Part shown: one piece after another, positions 46,083 to 59,629 of the stretch
Layout: the number at the start of each line of letters is the position of its first letter
How positions within the stretch are numbered: the stretch's first letter is position 1
Assembly: GCF_020497125.1 (NCBI RefSeq)
Contig: NC_059087.1
Coordinates: 19,253,925-19,317,924, forward strand
Length of the DNA stretch: 64,000 bases
Origin: Mauremys mutica
Taxonomy: Eukaryota; Chordata; Testudines; Geoemydidae
Reading direction: 5' to 3'
Translations under genes and position numbers: made by a program
Notes under the pieces: model-generated
The model's input: only the letters and a program-made list of their open reading frames with translations
What the model was told of the DNA's origin: nothing
The model's database searches: none

Positions 46083-49000
46083 TGTTTATAGCACTTGATC
46101 TTGCACTTACTGAAGTCAGTGACACAGCTCCCTTGACGCCAATGGACCAGACCTTATATAAGCCCCTGGACAGTGGTTTTCAGGCCTGACGGAGGCTCTG
46201 AAGCACACTCCCCCAAACACTAACACTGTTAAGTGTGGGGTGGCCTTGGGAACACGTGAGGAGCAGGAGAATTCTGTGCAGCTGTGGGTGAGCATCAGGG
46301 ATTCTGTCTAATTCTAAGCGATAAATGTGTTGCTCTTCCAGGGAAGATGTTTTGGGTTATTAGAAATCCCTTCACACCTCTAATGTGGCACTTGCTGATT
46401 TGATATGTTAAGTGACTTCATCATTCTTCCAGGTCAGGGCTGGGTTGTGTGTCCCTTACCCACAGTAGGGTGAAGTCACCCCTGGGCTTAGGCTCTGCAT
46501 AGGCCTATGCTCCATTTAAACCCAACTTAAGAGGGCTGATGTAGGATTTCAGTGGTGCATAGACATTATACAGGTCCTCTGCACAGGGTGAATGTCACGC
46601 ACTGGTGAGCACTTCTTCACCCGAACAGTCCTCTTGAAATCCATGGGACTAACTCAGGTGAGTAAAAACTCATGAGTAAGAGCTAACATGCACACACCTA
46701 ACTGTTGACTCATTCAGGAGTGACTCATCTAGATGTTTAACTTAATTAAAGGTCGGCACGTGCTTAACTGCTCTGCTGAATCAGGGCCTGTTTTCCTTTT
46801 GCTCAGTTTCCTCAGGCTGCATTACTTGTGTCTGATGTTTGCTTTAGCTACTATTTTAATCCAGCAAATGAAGGGTTAATGGCGTCTCATACTGGATGGC
46901 CACAGGCTAAATGGGGATGTAGGTGGGACTGAGTTGGTGTGTAACCCTTGTGGTGGTTCTCTGCATCACAGCTAATTTAGACCCCAGCATTTTATACATA
47001 TCATTGGGATTATGTAATTAACATTGAATTTCATCTGCTATTTTGCTGAGTTTTGTGAACTCCCTTTGCAACTCTGTGAGCTTTGGACTTAAATATCTTG
47101 AGTAATTTTATATCATCTGCAAACTTTGCCACCTCACTGTCTATGGCCTTTTCCAGACCATTTATTAGTCTGTTGAACAGCGCTGGTCCCAATCCAAATC
47201 CCTGGGGCACCCTACTATTTGCTTCTCTCCATTGTGAAAACTCACCATTTATTCCTATGCTTTGTTTCTTATCCTTAAGCAGTTACTGATCCATGCAAGG
47301 ACCTTCCCTCTTATCACATGACTGCTTACTTTGCTTAAGAGCCTTTGGCTATCAAAGGCTTTCCAAAAGCCAAAGTATACTATATCCGTTGGATCATCCT
47401 GGTCCACATGCTTGTTTACACCCACAAAAATTCTAATAGATTGGTGAGGTGTGATTTTTTTCCTTTGCAAAAGCCATGTTGACTCTTCCCCAATATATCA
47501 AGTTCATCTCTATGTCCGATAATTCTGAGCTTTACTATCGTTTCAACCAATTTGCCAGATACTGAAGTTAGGCTTATCGGCCTGTAATTTCCAGGATCAC
47601 CTCTGGAGTCTTTAAAAAAAATTGGCATTATAGAGTTATTTGGTTTCTTTCCCCTACACTTGATTTAGCTTGTATAGGTGCCACAGCAGACTGGGAAGTG
47701 ACATGTGGGGGAAAAAACCTCAGGGCCTGGAGTAAAACTAGCTACTCCACCAGGCTATGCTTGATCTTAGCCTTCTCTTTCCCTGTAGCATGGTGACCCA
47801 GTACCAGCCTGGGAGACAGGGGCCTTGAATTCTTGCCTCCCTGGTGGTTTCTCTCTGGGTGTAATTCTGGAGTCCTGCAGGAAGCTTATGTACTATTGAA
47901 GACCACTCACATAAATGGTTCATGGGCTTCATGAAGGCCATTGCACAGGGTGAATTTCACCCTCCATGAATTCTGTTACTAGTTGTACCCACACATTTGG
48001 GTCCAGGGGAGCAGGCTGGCTATATCTGTAGGGGCAGCTGAGATTGCAGGCTAATGACCAGGCAAGCCATTTACATCCAGTAAGAATTCTTTTCAGTAAC
48101 GATAACCCTACAGCACAGTGAATGACAGACCACAGATAAATGGAGCTAGGGCTGAGCAATATAATCTCTCCCTTGGGGGGCTTCGTGGCTTTATGCCTTT
48201 TCAAGCTATTACAAAGGACGTGTTTTCATTTGGAGTTCACATTTGTAACTGTCAATGTATCTATGACTGCATTTGCCAGGCCTCTGTTGGTAAATTATAA
48301 CCTGTTTACTCTTATTGGAGCTGCAGGGTCACTGCTGAGACATTCCCCTTTGGGAGAAGGAACAGGGACACAGCAGCTCGGACCAAAGAGCTTTTGATTT
48401 AAAAAAAATCTATTCAAAGCTCCTCCTACCTAATAATGTTTGTTTGTAATTGACAAGCCCGTAGCCATCCGCCCCCCGCGAACGAATAGCAGGTCCCACC
48501 CAGAGCAGCACAGTGCAGTTTGGCATTCAAGGGGAAGGTGCATTTCCCTGGCTGCATGGCTGTTTTTGTGACTTGTGGGCGGCCAGGGACACCAGCAGCA
48601 GGAGATACTCAGTGAATTGAGTGGCCTGGCGTAGCATGAGGTTTGTTCGTGGTCCAGTTATGCCATTCGAAGGTGAGTCCAGTGACGCTCTTGTGCAGAG
48701 AGCCAGCAAAAGACCCACGGCACCACTAATAGAAAGACTCACTTACGCTTGCTCCATAGTGTTTAAGTGAGACTCGAGAGCCACATAACTGTGGCTAAGT
48801 TCAGACCATGGGAGCTCCCAAGAGAAACCGAGCAGCGGGTCCCACCAGAATATTTCTGCCCTGGCAGCTGCAACCTCTGTTGCTTAGAGCAGTAGCACCT
48901 TTCGCCAGACTCAGGGTAACTCCCAAGCTTGGTGCTAGTGGTTTTATTGCTAGACAAAAGCAAACAAGGTGAGATCGTCAGCAGGCGTAAATCGGCCTCA

Positions 49001-49303
49001 CTCCACCCAATTCAGGGGCGTGGTGCCAATCTACTCCAGATGAAAATCCAAGAGAGAGTTTTAAAACTATGAATATATCTTACCCAGTGGCTACTAAATC
49101 TTACTGATATTTGCTAGGAATAAGTTATTGACAGATAAATTGAGAGAAATCAGTTCAGCCTTTGGAACCAGAAGAATAAACTATTGGCAGATAAATGTCC
49201 ATCTTTTTATTGCAGAATCATGATAAACAACTTTTTGAAAACATTTGAAAGAGGCAATAATTTTAACTCTTCACGGACACAACGATAGGTGAATGTTTCT
49301 GGT
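46083..49303. other. Class-B flank downstream of C7
   Basis: Copy of the C6 flank with the same LINE relic. Confidence 0.7.
47018..47648 (-). mobile_element. CR1-like LINE relic, copy 2
   Basis: Same insertion duplicated with unit 7. A one-base change in the T-run near 47460 breaks the frame that is open in copy 1. Confidence 0.85.
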
Positions 49304-49555
49304 TTTATTAATATCATAACAAGGCTGCATCAGAGACTAAAGCAGGAAGGACATTTCCAGGGAATGCAGAGGGGTGAGAGCAGTGGGAACATGGGAATAA
49401 AAGCAGATATCAAAGGGATCATCAAAGATCCCCCACATCACACAGGAAGCAGAGCCTGCTGGAGATCAGCATTAAGGTGATGCTACAGACTGATCCCGGC
49501 TCTTTTGTGGAAAATTCTACTGATAGACACAAGGACCAGCTGAGCCGTCAGAGGG
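49304..49555 (-). other. C7 3' untranslated region with AATAAA signal
   Basis: AATAAA on the minus strand at 49304-49309, in the class-B context ttctggttttatt. Confidence 0.8.
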
Positions 49556-49878
49556 TTAAGAACACTGTGAGCGCTGCAAAGACTTCACAATGTTTTTCCC
49601 ATCATGTGTCACCTCGCAGGTGTAGGACTCATTGCTCTTCCAATCTGATGCAGCCAGAGACAGGTAACTGCTGGCCATGTACTTGTTGTCACTCTGTTTG
49701 GAGGGTTTGGTCGTCTCCACTCCAGTGGAGATCTGCTTGCTGTCAGCTTTCCAGGTGACTTGGACTGACCCAGGGTAAAAACCTTCTATCAGACACACCA
49801 GCGTGGCTTTGCTCTTTGTACTTATCTCTTCCGAGGATGGAGGGAAGAGGTGCACGGTGGGAGATGCCTTTGGCTGAC
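49556..49878 (-). CDS. IGLC: Ig lambda constant exon C7 (class B)
   Basis: Intact 323-base constant exon of the second C-lambda class. It differs from class A at many surface positions: [55 protein letters not shown]. Cys28, Trp42, Cys87 and penultimate Cys105 are kept. The acceptor is CTTGTAG|GT, but the pyrimidine tract before it is poorer than in class A. J7 lies 4.2 kb upstream. The predicted protein is identical to C8, and it would be the only intact class-B exon in the window with its own J. Confidence 0.96.
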
Positions 49879-51959
49879 CTACAAGACAATGTGGTTCAGA
49901 GTCAGATTAGGAAGAAAACCAAAAGAATTCAGATACACAGTGGAACATCAAATTCAGATGCCGCCAGTGCAGAATGCAAGGTACTGGATATTTTGAGCTA
50001 GATCCTCACCTACTATAAATCAATGTAGTTCCATGACACCAGTGGAGGATCTGGCTCTTCGGGTCTATAAAGCTTTATGTTTTTAAATAAAGTCTGTGGT
50101 GCCTGAGGGAGAAACTGCCTGAAATCTAAACCAATGCTGCTTTGTAACTATAAAGTCTTACCATTAAAAATCAAATCAAAACTCCATCTCCGGATTCTTT
50201 CCGGCAAAGATAGAGTGGAGTAGAACAGGAAAAGCTCAGTTCAGCTAAACCCCTGATAATGTTTTTCCACCGAAAGGACTATTCTATGGATACAGATCAT
50301 CCTCCCAGAGAAATCCTGCACCAAAATTTGGCAATACTGTATAATAATCTCCAGTGTTAAACATTCCCCAGCATCTCTCCCACCATCTTCCCTCTCCCAC
50401 CAGCTAAGGAGCCATGTGGCACTGCCACTGCATTTGCACGATTGCTCAGGAATTCAGGGCTGAGGAGTGTAGCTGGCTTATTCTCTGAGTCAACTACGTT
50501 TGGTCTGCTGCGAGCTGCCAGCAGAACATGGAAAGCAGCCTTTGCTTTCGTGCACAAAATGGCGCCCGCTACCACTGGGCTGCTGTCCTCATGCGAGAGC
50601 CAGTCTATCTTTAAAACTGCCAGCTAGCATTTGCCATCCTGTGCCCACCCGCTGGCTGTAGGAAATGTGGATGTTTCGGAGGGCTCCAGGGTTAGCTCTG
50701 ATCTGGAATCCTGTCTAACCTGAGAGCTATTTAAATTGGTTTGTTTTTACTTGTTGGTATTATAGAAATTTGTGCCCCTTCAGTATCTCCTCCTGCAGGA
50801 TACTCCACACATGGCAGAGAACTCGCATAGCGTCTTTCAAGTTTTTATTCTTACTGTTTTCTTAATACTTTAGGGCTGCATTAGGCAGGTACTGAGGGAA
50901 ATGTTAAACCACTGCCATCAATTTCACTGCATCAGAGAAACCAAAAGCAAAATTTGGGCCCTTAAAATGAGAATAAGGGCCCTAATCCAGTTCAGCACTT
51001 AAACGCATGCTTAACTTTAAATTCATCAGCCATCCCCTGGAAGTCAATAGACTGACTACTCAGGCGCTTAAAGTTAAGCACGTGCTTAACTGCTCTGCTG
51101 GATCAGATTCTTTGTGCAAAGATTTAGGGTAGATTATGGCCCACAGGCAGCATCAGAGTTTCTGCAAATTCAGAATCTGTCACGGCACCCTACATTGCTA
51201 CTTCCTGTCGGCACAGTTCTCCCACTGCTGATCTCCTGCTTGCCTGGAATTAGGTCCTAGCATTAATAATCTCGTCTGTTACGACCTCACTGGCTCTATG
51301 GCTATAACAGCTGAACACCACATTAGTGGGAATGAATGGCCCTTTACTGAGACATGCTCAGCTGAAGGCTGACCTGGCACAAGCCAACATTTAATCCCAT
51401 AGCTCCGTTACTGTGCAGTTCACAATCACACCCGGGCATTGCTACGTCCGATTATTTCTGTGTGTTCAAGTTGGAGAAATTTAGCCTCTTAGGCCTTGAT
51501 CCTGCAAACAGATCCATACCACCGGCCCGGGCCGGATTCCTATTGGCTTCAAAGATGCTCTCTGAGTATGCCTGTGTGGATCCAATGGCAGGAGTGGGGC
51601 AATATTTTATCTGAGTAGAGAGCCAGAAGGGCTCGCTCTCCTGTGTTCAATTGTACAGCATTTGGCAATTCAAAGAGATATCTATAGTGAACTAGATTCT
51701 CTAGGGCAAACTCTCCTCTCACCTACGCTGTGTAAATCCCTTATAATCAATGCACTTTTACCACCGTAACCGAGAAGAATATGGCCCAATATTTTCAGAA
51801 GTCAATTTCAGCTCATGTTTAAAGAAACCTCCTTGCTAACAACTGCCAGAGCTGCTAATATTCCCGGCACTGATTGCAGAACAAACAAGAGCAGCAGAGA
51901 GCAATCTAGAATTTCCCGTGTTCCATCAATGTATTATTCATTGATTGTTCAGTGCTATG

Positions 51960-52084
51960 CATCCGAAGAAGTGGGTATTCACCCACGAAAGCTCATGCTG
52001 CAAAACGTCTGTTAGTCTATAAGGTGCCACAGGATTCTTTGCTGCTTCTACAGAACCAGACTAACACGGCTACCCCTCTGATAC
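51960..52084. mobile_element. Short repeat insertion in unit 7 intron
   Basis: Same insertion as in unit 6, same target duplication. Confidence 0.85.
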
Positions 52085-52320
52085 TTCAGTGCTATGGTGC
52101 AGTTAATGCTGCAACCAACAAGTAGGGAGATTCCCTCCTCCTGAAGGAAAAGTGATCCTTCAGAGACTTACGCCCTCAGCCTGCAATGAGTTCCCCCAAG
52201 GAGACCCATGTGCTAACAAAGAGGCCCACTGGATTCAGTGGTCATTGATAGTCACTGAAGGTTGTGGTCAGATTCTCAGCTATTGTAAATTCACGGCTTT
52301 GATTGAGAGAGGCTAATTTA

Positions 52321-52322
52321 TT

Positions 52323-52355
<33 letters not shown>

Positions 52356-52420
52356 ATATATGTATATATGTGCGTGTGTGTGTGTGTGCGCGCACGCACA
52401 CACACACACACACACACACA
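52321..52420. repeat. Alternating purine-pyrimidine microsatellite, unit 7
   Basis: Same as unit 6 with a longer first TA run and a shorter first TG run. Confidence 0.95.
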
Positions 52421-52598
52421 TGCTGTTGGAAGGAGAACCCATCATTTCAATATCTTCTAGGACAAAGTGAATCCAGATACTCCAGATTTACACCAATGTA
52501 ACCGAGAGCAGAATTTGGCCCATCGTTTCTAGATCGGGATTCATTTTCTCTTGAATGACAATATGTTAGTCCCATCAGAATCTCGAAAACTCTTAGTT

Positions 52599-52713
52599 CA
52601 GTGGCTTTCAACCTTTTTTCATTTGCGGACCCTTAAAAGATTTTGAATGGAGGTGCGAACCCCTTTGGCAAACTTAGATATAGTCTGTGGCCCCCCAGGG
52701 TTGAAAACCACTG
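52599..52713. mobile_element. hAT-like MITE in unit 7 intron
   Basis: Duplicate of the unit 6 element. Confidence 0.8.
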
Positions 52714-54069
52714 TCCTAGATGTTTCACGAGACGCTTTCTGAAAAAAATAAAATAAAAAAATTCTAACGTTGCTGGTGCGACCCTGTCTGCTGCTGGTTT
52801 CCCTCTCGCTAGTAGCGAGGAATAAATATCTGTGGATAAACTCCCAAAGGAAATCATCCCTTGACTTAGTCCTGCATATTCTGACTGCACAGACATGTTT
52901 AGACCTGCACACGCGGCTTGATTCTCAGAGATGCTGAGCACCCAGCACGGCTATTGGGAGCTGTGGGCACACAGCACCTCTGAAAATTAGGAAATAAGGT
53001 TTGTTCACATTCCTCTTAAGCGTGTGTGTTAATTGCCAGCTCAGTGGTCTGACACTGTACAGCAATTCCTATTGATCTGATTCTCAGAGGCACTGTGCCA
53101 CCACAGTTCCCATTGAAGTCATAATCTGGCCCATTTCAATGCAGCTGTGCAATGCTGGGCAGGGACACTCTTCTGTCCTGTCGCAATGATCAGCCTATGT
53201 CCCGAAGCACAAGATATCAATTCCCTTGCCTTTGCATGTGCAAGACACAGAACAGTGGCGTTAACTGGTCATAAAATTATCCAACTTCTTGTTAACTCAA
53301 GCTACAGTGTTTTACTCCATCATCTCCCCTGGGGATGATACACCCTTTTACTTGGCAAATGCATACTGCCAATCCTTCCATCTAGAGACCCCTCGGCTCA
53401 ACGGACAGTGAGAAGAGAGGAGTGAGCCGTGTTCGCTTGCTAACAATCACAATAATTCATTCAGAATCGTAAACACTTCAGCTGAATCCTCTCTTGCACC
53501 TCTTTGTTCCAGGCTACAGACTCCTACTTGGAGCAGTTCCTCATCCCGACAAATCAGATTTTAAATCCCCAGGGACCAATGACTTTTATAGAACATTAGA
53601 TTTCATGGGATTGGACACCTGTCTGTAGGCACCTGGGGTGAGTTTTGGTGGAGCTCTATTGCGGACAATGGAGCTAGGACAGTGCAGCACCTGAGAACCT
53701 GGCTCTGGGTTTCTTTCATACACTGACTAACAGCCGGTGCTACTGAGAAATAGTTCATACCTTAAAAGAAAAAGAGAGAAAATCTTTTCCTTAAGGGGCT
53801 AACACTAGGTCATCGTAACTGGGCACCCAGAGGCAGAATCTCAGTAGGTTTCATTAGGAAAAGAAAAGAAAACCCAGCATGGGGCGTATACACCTGCTAT
53901 GACTATCCAGAGAGACTAAACGTTATTCCCAACACTGGGTGAAGGTCCATATATAAAGTGAGAGGAGTCCCGAGCCCGGCATGAAGACAAAGAAATTAGA
54001 AAAAAAAATCATGGAAAATGTACAATAGAGGCAGGAGAAGGAAAGTTTGTGAGTAATTCAGTGACTTAC

Positions 54070-54107
54070 CAAGGACGGTCAGCTGGGTTCCTCCACCGAA
54101 GATCCAC
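54070..54107 (-). CDS. IGLJ: J-lambda segment J7
   Basis: Joining segment identical to J6, with matching RSS and GTAAGT donor. It serves intact class-B C7. Its surroundings repeat those of J6 at an offset of 10,074 bases. Confidence 0.96.
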
Positions 54108-54135
54108 CACAGTGACACAGGGCTGTACAAAAACC
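54108..54135 (-). promoter_or_regulatory. 12-RSS of J7
   Basis: Consensus heptamer at 54108-54114, spacer acacagggctgt as in J2, consensus nonamer at 54127-54135. Confidence 0.97.
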
Positions 54136-54341
54136 AGTCCCAGTCGATGGCAGGGAGAGGTCGCCACCTCTGCCCGCGTAGGGAAAAAGAGCCGCGGGGC
54201 AATTTCCACTGGCAGGTTTATCCTTTCTGGAAAAACTTATCGTACAATCAGAGGATTGAAGATCCACTGGGAAGCGCAGCAATGGAGTATTCCTTGGGAC
54301 AACTCACAATAAGGCCAAATCCTGGTCCTCGTACAGAGCTC

Positions 54342-54554
54342 ATGTGGTCTTGTAGTTAAGGCACAGGCATGGGAGTCAGGTGGGCGGGGTTCATATCCTG
54401 GCTCTGCCACTGACTTTGTATCCTTGGGCAAGTCACATCATCTCTGTGTCTCCATTCCTCATCTTTAAAATGGGGGCAGCACTTCCCTGCCTCACAGGGT
54501 GGTATAAGGATAAGTTCTACCGTGTCTCAGAGATGCTCAGGCACAACAGTGGTT
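54342..54554 (+). mobile_element. MIR/CORE-like SINE near J7
   Basis: Identical to the J6 copy as far as read. Confidence 0.75.
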
Positions 54555-55171
54555 GAGGGCGTAAAGGTACCGAGAGAGAAGCAAAGGAGCTCTGTGTTCT
54601 GGTACCGCACTGGGTTCCCCCACTACTGCGCTCCCCCAACCCCCACACAGGCTGTGGATCTGCCTGCGTGTCTGTGCGGCTGTGGCTGGAGCCCGTGGAG
54701 AACGGTTGTTGGGTGCTGGAGGCATGTACACAACTGGACTGCGTGTTGGTCCTTCCACTGCCATTTGGCCCTGACAGGCCAGTACTGGGCCAAATTCATC
54801 ACTGGGGCCATTGTACTGACCTCAGTGGAATCACGTCATGGAAGGAATGAGGGGCATTAGCAGTCAGTACTGAGTGGATTCAGTGGTGTATGTTATGGGT
54901 ACGATAACCGTACTTAGAAAGCATGTGTCCGTGACCCCACACCTCTGGGAGCACCAGCATCTTTCTAGACATAATTAATGTGCAGCACGTCCCTGTTACC
55001 CACCAATTAGTGTCAGCGAAGAGACGAATCAGACATGCCAGGGGCTGCACACGGGTGGATCGGATGTGATCCAAACCACGTGCTGTCCTCGTCCACTCTC
55101 TGAATAGTGCAGCCTCTCTGCACCTGTCTGTGAGAAGCTAAAACATCCCCTCCCAGATTGTCCCAACTTAC

Positions 55172-55197
55172 CTGATCAGGATCTTCAGATGGGCCAG
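55172..55197 (-). other. Candidate germline-exon 3' end upstream of J7
   Basis: Identical to the unit 6 site; open upstream to an ATG at 55401. Confidence 0.35.
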
Positions 55198-55754
55198 GGG
55201 ACCAGGGGGTCGCTCTGAGTCACTGGGCACAGCCCTTCTGCCCGGAGCTGCGTCATGACGTCCTGTGCTCGCTCTCAGCTGAGCCACGCAGGGGGCTGGT
55301 GACGTCTCTACGTTGGACATGCCTGAGGAATGACTCAAAATCCATGTTCCATGTAACCAATCAGCCCACACTCTGTCTGATCCGTGCGGTAAGATTGCCA
55401 ATTTTGGTTGGATGTATTCCTGGAGGTTTCATCACATGACATAATCTTTAATTAAAGATTAATCATTAATTCCTGTATTAATCGACAATCCTGGACGGTT
55501 GACCAGCAGTGGATCAGATGTAGGTGTTACTGTCAGTCTCCCTGGAAGCCAGGAGCCAATTAAGATGCTCAGAACCTTTGGTGCTTGTAAAAGCCATGTC
55601 CATCGTACAGCTGGCAAATGCTGGAAAATGCTCCAGCCCCTGTTGGTACCAATACAAGACAATGCTGGTATCAGTAGAGCGCATGTCTGCTCAGCCCATG
55701 TCCAGTGTGCAGGAGACGTCAGCACTTTCCTCAAGGGAGACCCCAAGTTGCCTT

Positions 55755-56156
55755 TACAAATTAAGAGTGCAATCAATGACAGCCACTTGCTCTGTATTTC
55801 CCAGCTGTTCTCAGCAGTAAATCCCTGCGTCGTTCCCTGCACAGAGCTGCCAGGAGACTCTCACCATCGCTGGGCTATTCCCTGCCCCTCCCCTTAGGAG
55901 AGCAGCTCTGGGGCCTGCTGCCCAGCAGAGTGCGGGCGTGTGGGGCCCCTCTCACCCAGGGCAGGGCCAGTAAACATCTAGACTGTGAGCTGTGTCCATG
56001 CTCAGCTGGTTTCTTCTGAATTAAACCAGGGCACTGGACCCTCCCTCTGACTGTCAATACAAACTCCCCTTAGCGCCTGGTGTGTGTCAGCTCAGCACGG
56101 CCAGGGGAGTGAATGGTGCCAGCCTCATTCCCTCACTAATGGGCAGCAGTTGAAGC
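55755..56156 (-). promoter_or_regulatory. Conserved block upstream of J7, cut at the class A/B junction
   Basis: Same truncation point, at 56156. Confidence 0.4.
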
Positions 56157-59100
56157 TGTTTATAGCACTTGATCTTGCACTTACTGAAGTCAGTGACACA
56201 GCTCCCTTGACGCCAATGGACCAGACCTTATATAAGCCCCTGGACAGTGGTTTTCAGGCCTGACGGAGGCTCTGAAGCACACTCCCCCAAACACTAACAC
56301 TGTTAAGTGTGGGGTGGCCTTGGGAACACGTGAGGAGCAGGAGAATTCTGTGCAGCTGTGGGTGAGCATCAGGGATTCTGTCTAATTCTAAGCGATAAAT
56401 GTGTTGCTCTTCCAGGGAAGATGTTTTGGGTTATTAGAAATCCCTTCACACCTCTAATGTGGCACTTGCTGATTTGATATGTTAAGTGACTTCATCATTC
56501 TTCCAGGTCAGGGCTGGGTTGTGTGTCCCTTACCCACAGTAGGGTGAAGTCACCCCTGGGCTTAGGCTCTGCATAGGCCTATGCTCCATTTAAACCCAAC
56601 TTAAGAGGGCTGATGTAGGATTTCAGTGGTGCATAGACATTATGCAGGTCCTCTGCACAGGGTGAATGTCACGCACTGGTGAGCACTTCTTCACCCGAAC
56701 AGTCCTCTTGAAATCCATGGGACTAACTCAGGTGAGTAAAAACTCATGAGTAAGAGCTAACATGCACACACCTAACTGTTGACTCATTCAGGAGTGACTC
56801 ATCTAGATGTTTAACTTAATTAAAGGTCGGCACGTGCTTAACTGCTCTGCTGAATCAGGGCCTGTTTTCCTTTTGCTCAGTTTCCTCAGGCTGCATTACT
56901 TGTGTCTGATGTTTGCTTTAGCTACTATTTTAATCCAGCAAATGAAGGGTTAATGGCGTCTCATACTGGATGGCCACAGGCTAAATGGGGATGTAGGTGG
57001 GACTGAGTTGGTGTGTAACCCTTGTGGTGGTTCTCTGCACCACAGCTAATTTAGACCCCAGCATTTTATATGTATCATTGGGATTATGTAATTAACATTG
57101 AATTTCATCTGCTATTTTGCTGAGTTTTGTGAGCTCCCTTTGCAACTCTGTGAGCTTTGGACTTAAATATCTTGAGTAATTTTATATCATCTGCAAACTT
57201 TGCCACCTCACTGTTTATTCCCTTTTCCAGACCATTTATTAGTCTGTTGAACAGCGCTGGTCCCAATCCAAATCCCTGGGGCACCCTACTATTTGCTTCT
57301 CTCCATTGTGAAAACTCACCATTTATTCCTATGCTTTGTTTCCTACCCTTAAGCAGTTACTGATCCATGCAAGGACCTTCCCTCTTATCACATGACTGCT
57401 TACTTTGCTTAAGAGCCTTTGGCTATCAAAGGCTTTCCAAAAGCCAAAGTATACTATATCCGTTGGATCATCCTGGTCCACATGCTTGTTTACACCCTCA
57501 AAAATTCTAATAGATTGGTGAGGTGTGATTTTTTTCCTTTGCAAAAGCCATGTTGACTCTTCCCCAATATATCAAGTTCATCTCTATGTCCGATAATTCT
57601 GAGCTTTACTATCGTTTCAACCAATTTGCCAGATACTGAAGTTAGGCTTATCGGCCTGTAATTTCCAGGATCACCTCTGGAGTCTTTAAAAAAAATTGGC
57701 ATTATAGAGTTATTTGGTTTATTTCCCCTACACTTGATTTAGCTTGTATAGGTGCCACAGCAGACTGGGAAGTGACATGTGGGGGAAAAAACCTCAGGGC
57801 CTGGAGTAAAACTAGCTACTCCACCAGGCTATGCTTGATCTTAGCTTTCTCTTTCCCTGTAGCATGGTGACCCAGTACCAGCCTGGGAGACAGGGGCCTT
57901 GAATTCTTGCCTCCCTGGTGGTTTCTCTCTGGGTGTAATTCTGGAGTCCTGCAGGAAGCTTATGTACTATTGAAGACCACTCACATAAATGGTTCATGGG
58001 CTTCATGAAGGCCATTGCACAGGGTGAATTTCACCCTCCATGAATTCTGTTACTAGTTGTACCCACACTTTTGGGTCCAGGGGAGCAGGCTGGCTATATC
58101 TGTAGGGGCAGCTGAGATTGCAGGCTAATGACCAGGCAAGCCATTTACATCCAGTAAGAATACTTTTCAGTAACGATAACCCTACAGCACAGTGAATGAC
58201 AGACCACAGATAAATGGAGCTAGGGCTGAGCAATATAATCTCTCCCTTGGGGGGCTTCGTGGCTTTATGCCTTTTCAAGCTATTACAAAGGACGTGTTTT
58301 CATTTGGAGTTCACATTTGTAACTGTCAATGTATCTATGACTGCATTTGCCAGGCCTCTGTTGGTAAATTATAACATGTTTACTCTTATTGGAGCTGCAG
58401 GGTCACTGCTGAGACATTCCCCTTTGGGAGAAGGAACAGGGACACAGCAGCTCGGACCAAAGAGCTTTTGATTTAAAAAAAATCTATTCAAAGCTCCTCT
58501 TACCTAATAATGTTTGTTTGTAATTGACAAGCCCGTAGCCATCCGCCCCCCGCGAACGAATAGCAGGTCCCACCCAGAGCAGCACAGTGCAGTTTGGCAT
58601 TCAAGGGGAAGGTGCATTTCCCTGGCTGCACGGCTGTTTTTGTGACTTGTGGGCGGCCAGGGACACCAGCAGCAGGAGATACTCAGTGAATTGAGTGGCC
58701 TGGCGTAGCATGAGGTCTGTTCGTGGTCCAGTTACGCCATTCGAAGGTGAGTCCAGTGACACTCTTGTGCAGAGAGCCAGCAAAAGACCCACGGCACCAC
58801 TAATAGAAAGACTCACTTATGCTTGCTTCATAGTGTTTAAGTGAGACTCGAGAGCCACATAACTGTGGCTAAGTTCAGACCATGGGAGCTCCCAAGAGAA
58901 ACCGAGCAGTGGGTCCCACCAGAATATTTCTGCCCTGGCAGCTGCAACCTCTGTTGCTTAGAGCAGTAGCACCTTTCGCCAGACTCAGGGTAACTCCCAA
59001 GCTTGGTGCTAGTGGTTTTATTGCTAGACAAAAGCAAACAAGGTGAGATTGTCAGCAGGCGTAAATCGGCCTCACTCCACCCAATTCAGTGGCATGGTAC

Positions 59101-59377
59101 CAATCTACTCCAGATGAAAATCCAAGAGAGAGTTTTAAAACTATGAATATATCTTACCCAGTGGCTACTAAATCTTACTGATATTTGCTAGGAATAAGTT
59201 ATTGACAGATAAATTGAGAGAAATCAGTTCAGCCTTTGGAACCAGAAGAATAAACTATTGGCAGATAAATGTCCATCTTTTTATTGCAGAATCATGATAA
59301 ACAACTTTTTGAAAACATTTGAAAGAGGCAATAATTTTAACTCTTCACGGACACAGCGATAGCTGAATGTTTCTGGT
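56157..59377. other. Class-B flank downstream of C8
   Basis: Copy of the C6 and C7 flanks with the same LINE relic. Confidence 0.7.
57092..57722 (-). mobile_element. CR1-like LINE relic, copy 3
   Basis: Same insertion in unit 8, with the same T-run length as copy 2. Confidence 0.85.
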
Positions 59378-59629
59378 TTTATTAATATCATAACAAGGCT
59401 GCATCAGAGACTAAAGCAGGAAGGACATTTCCAGGGAATGCAGAGGGGTGAGAGCAGTGGGAACATGGGAATAAAAGCAGATATCAAAGGGATCATCAAA
59501 GATCCCCCACATCACACAGGAAGCAGAGCCTGCTGGAGATCAGCATTAAGGTGATGCTACAGACTGATCCCGGCTCTTTTGTGGAAAATTCTACTGATAG
59601 ACACAAGGACCAGCTGAGCCGTCAGAGGG
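59378..59629 (-). other. C8 3' untranslated region with AATAAA signal
   Basis: AATAAA on the minus strand at 59378-59383, same class-B context. Confidence 0.8.

Larger units (their letters stand above)
49879..54069 (-). other. J7-C7 intron
   Basis: Nearly identical to the J6-C6 intron, including the same insertions. Confidence 0.85.
46083..56156 (-). repeat. Tandem unit 7, class B with J2-like cassette
   Basis: Same build as unit 6, with internal junction at about 53546. In the 3' flank of C it is closer to unit 8 (both have about 22 bases, including cacataactgtggct near 48780, that unit 6 lacks). Confidence 0.92.
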
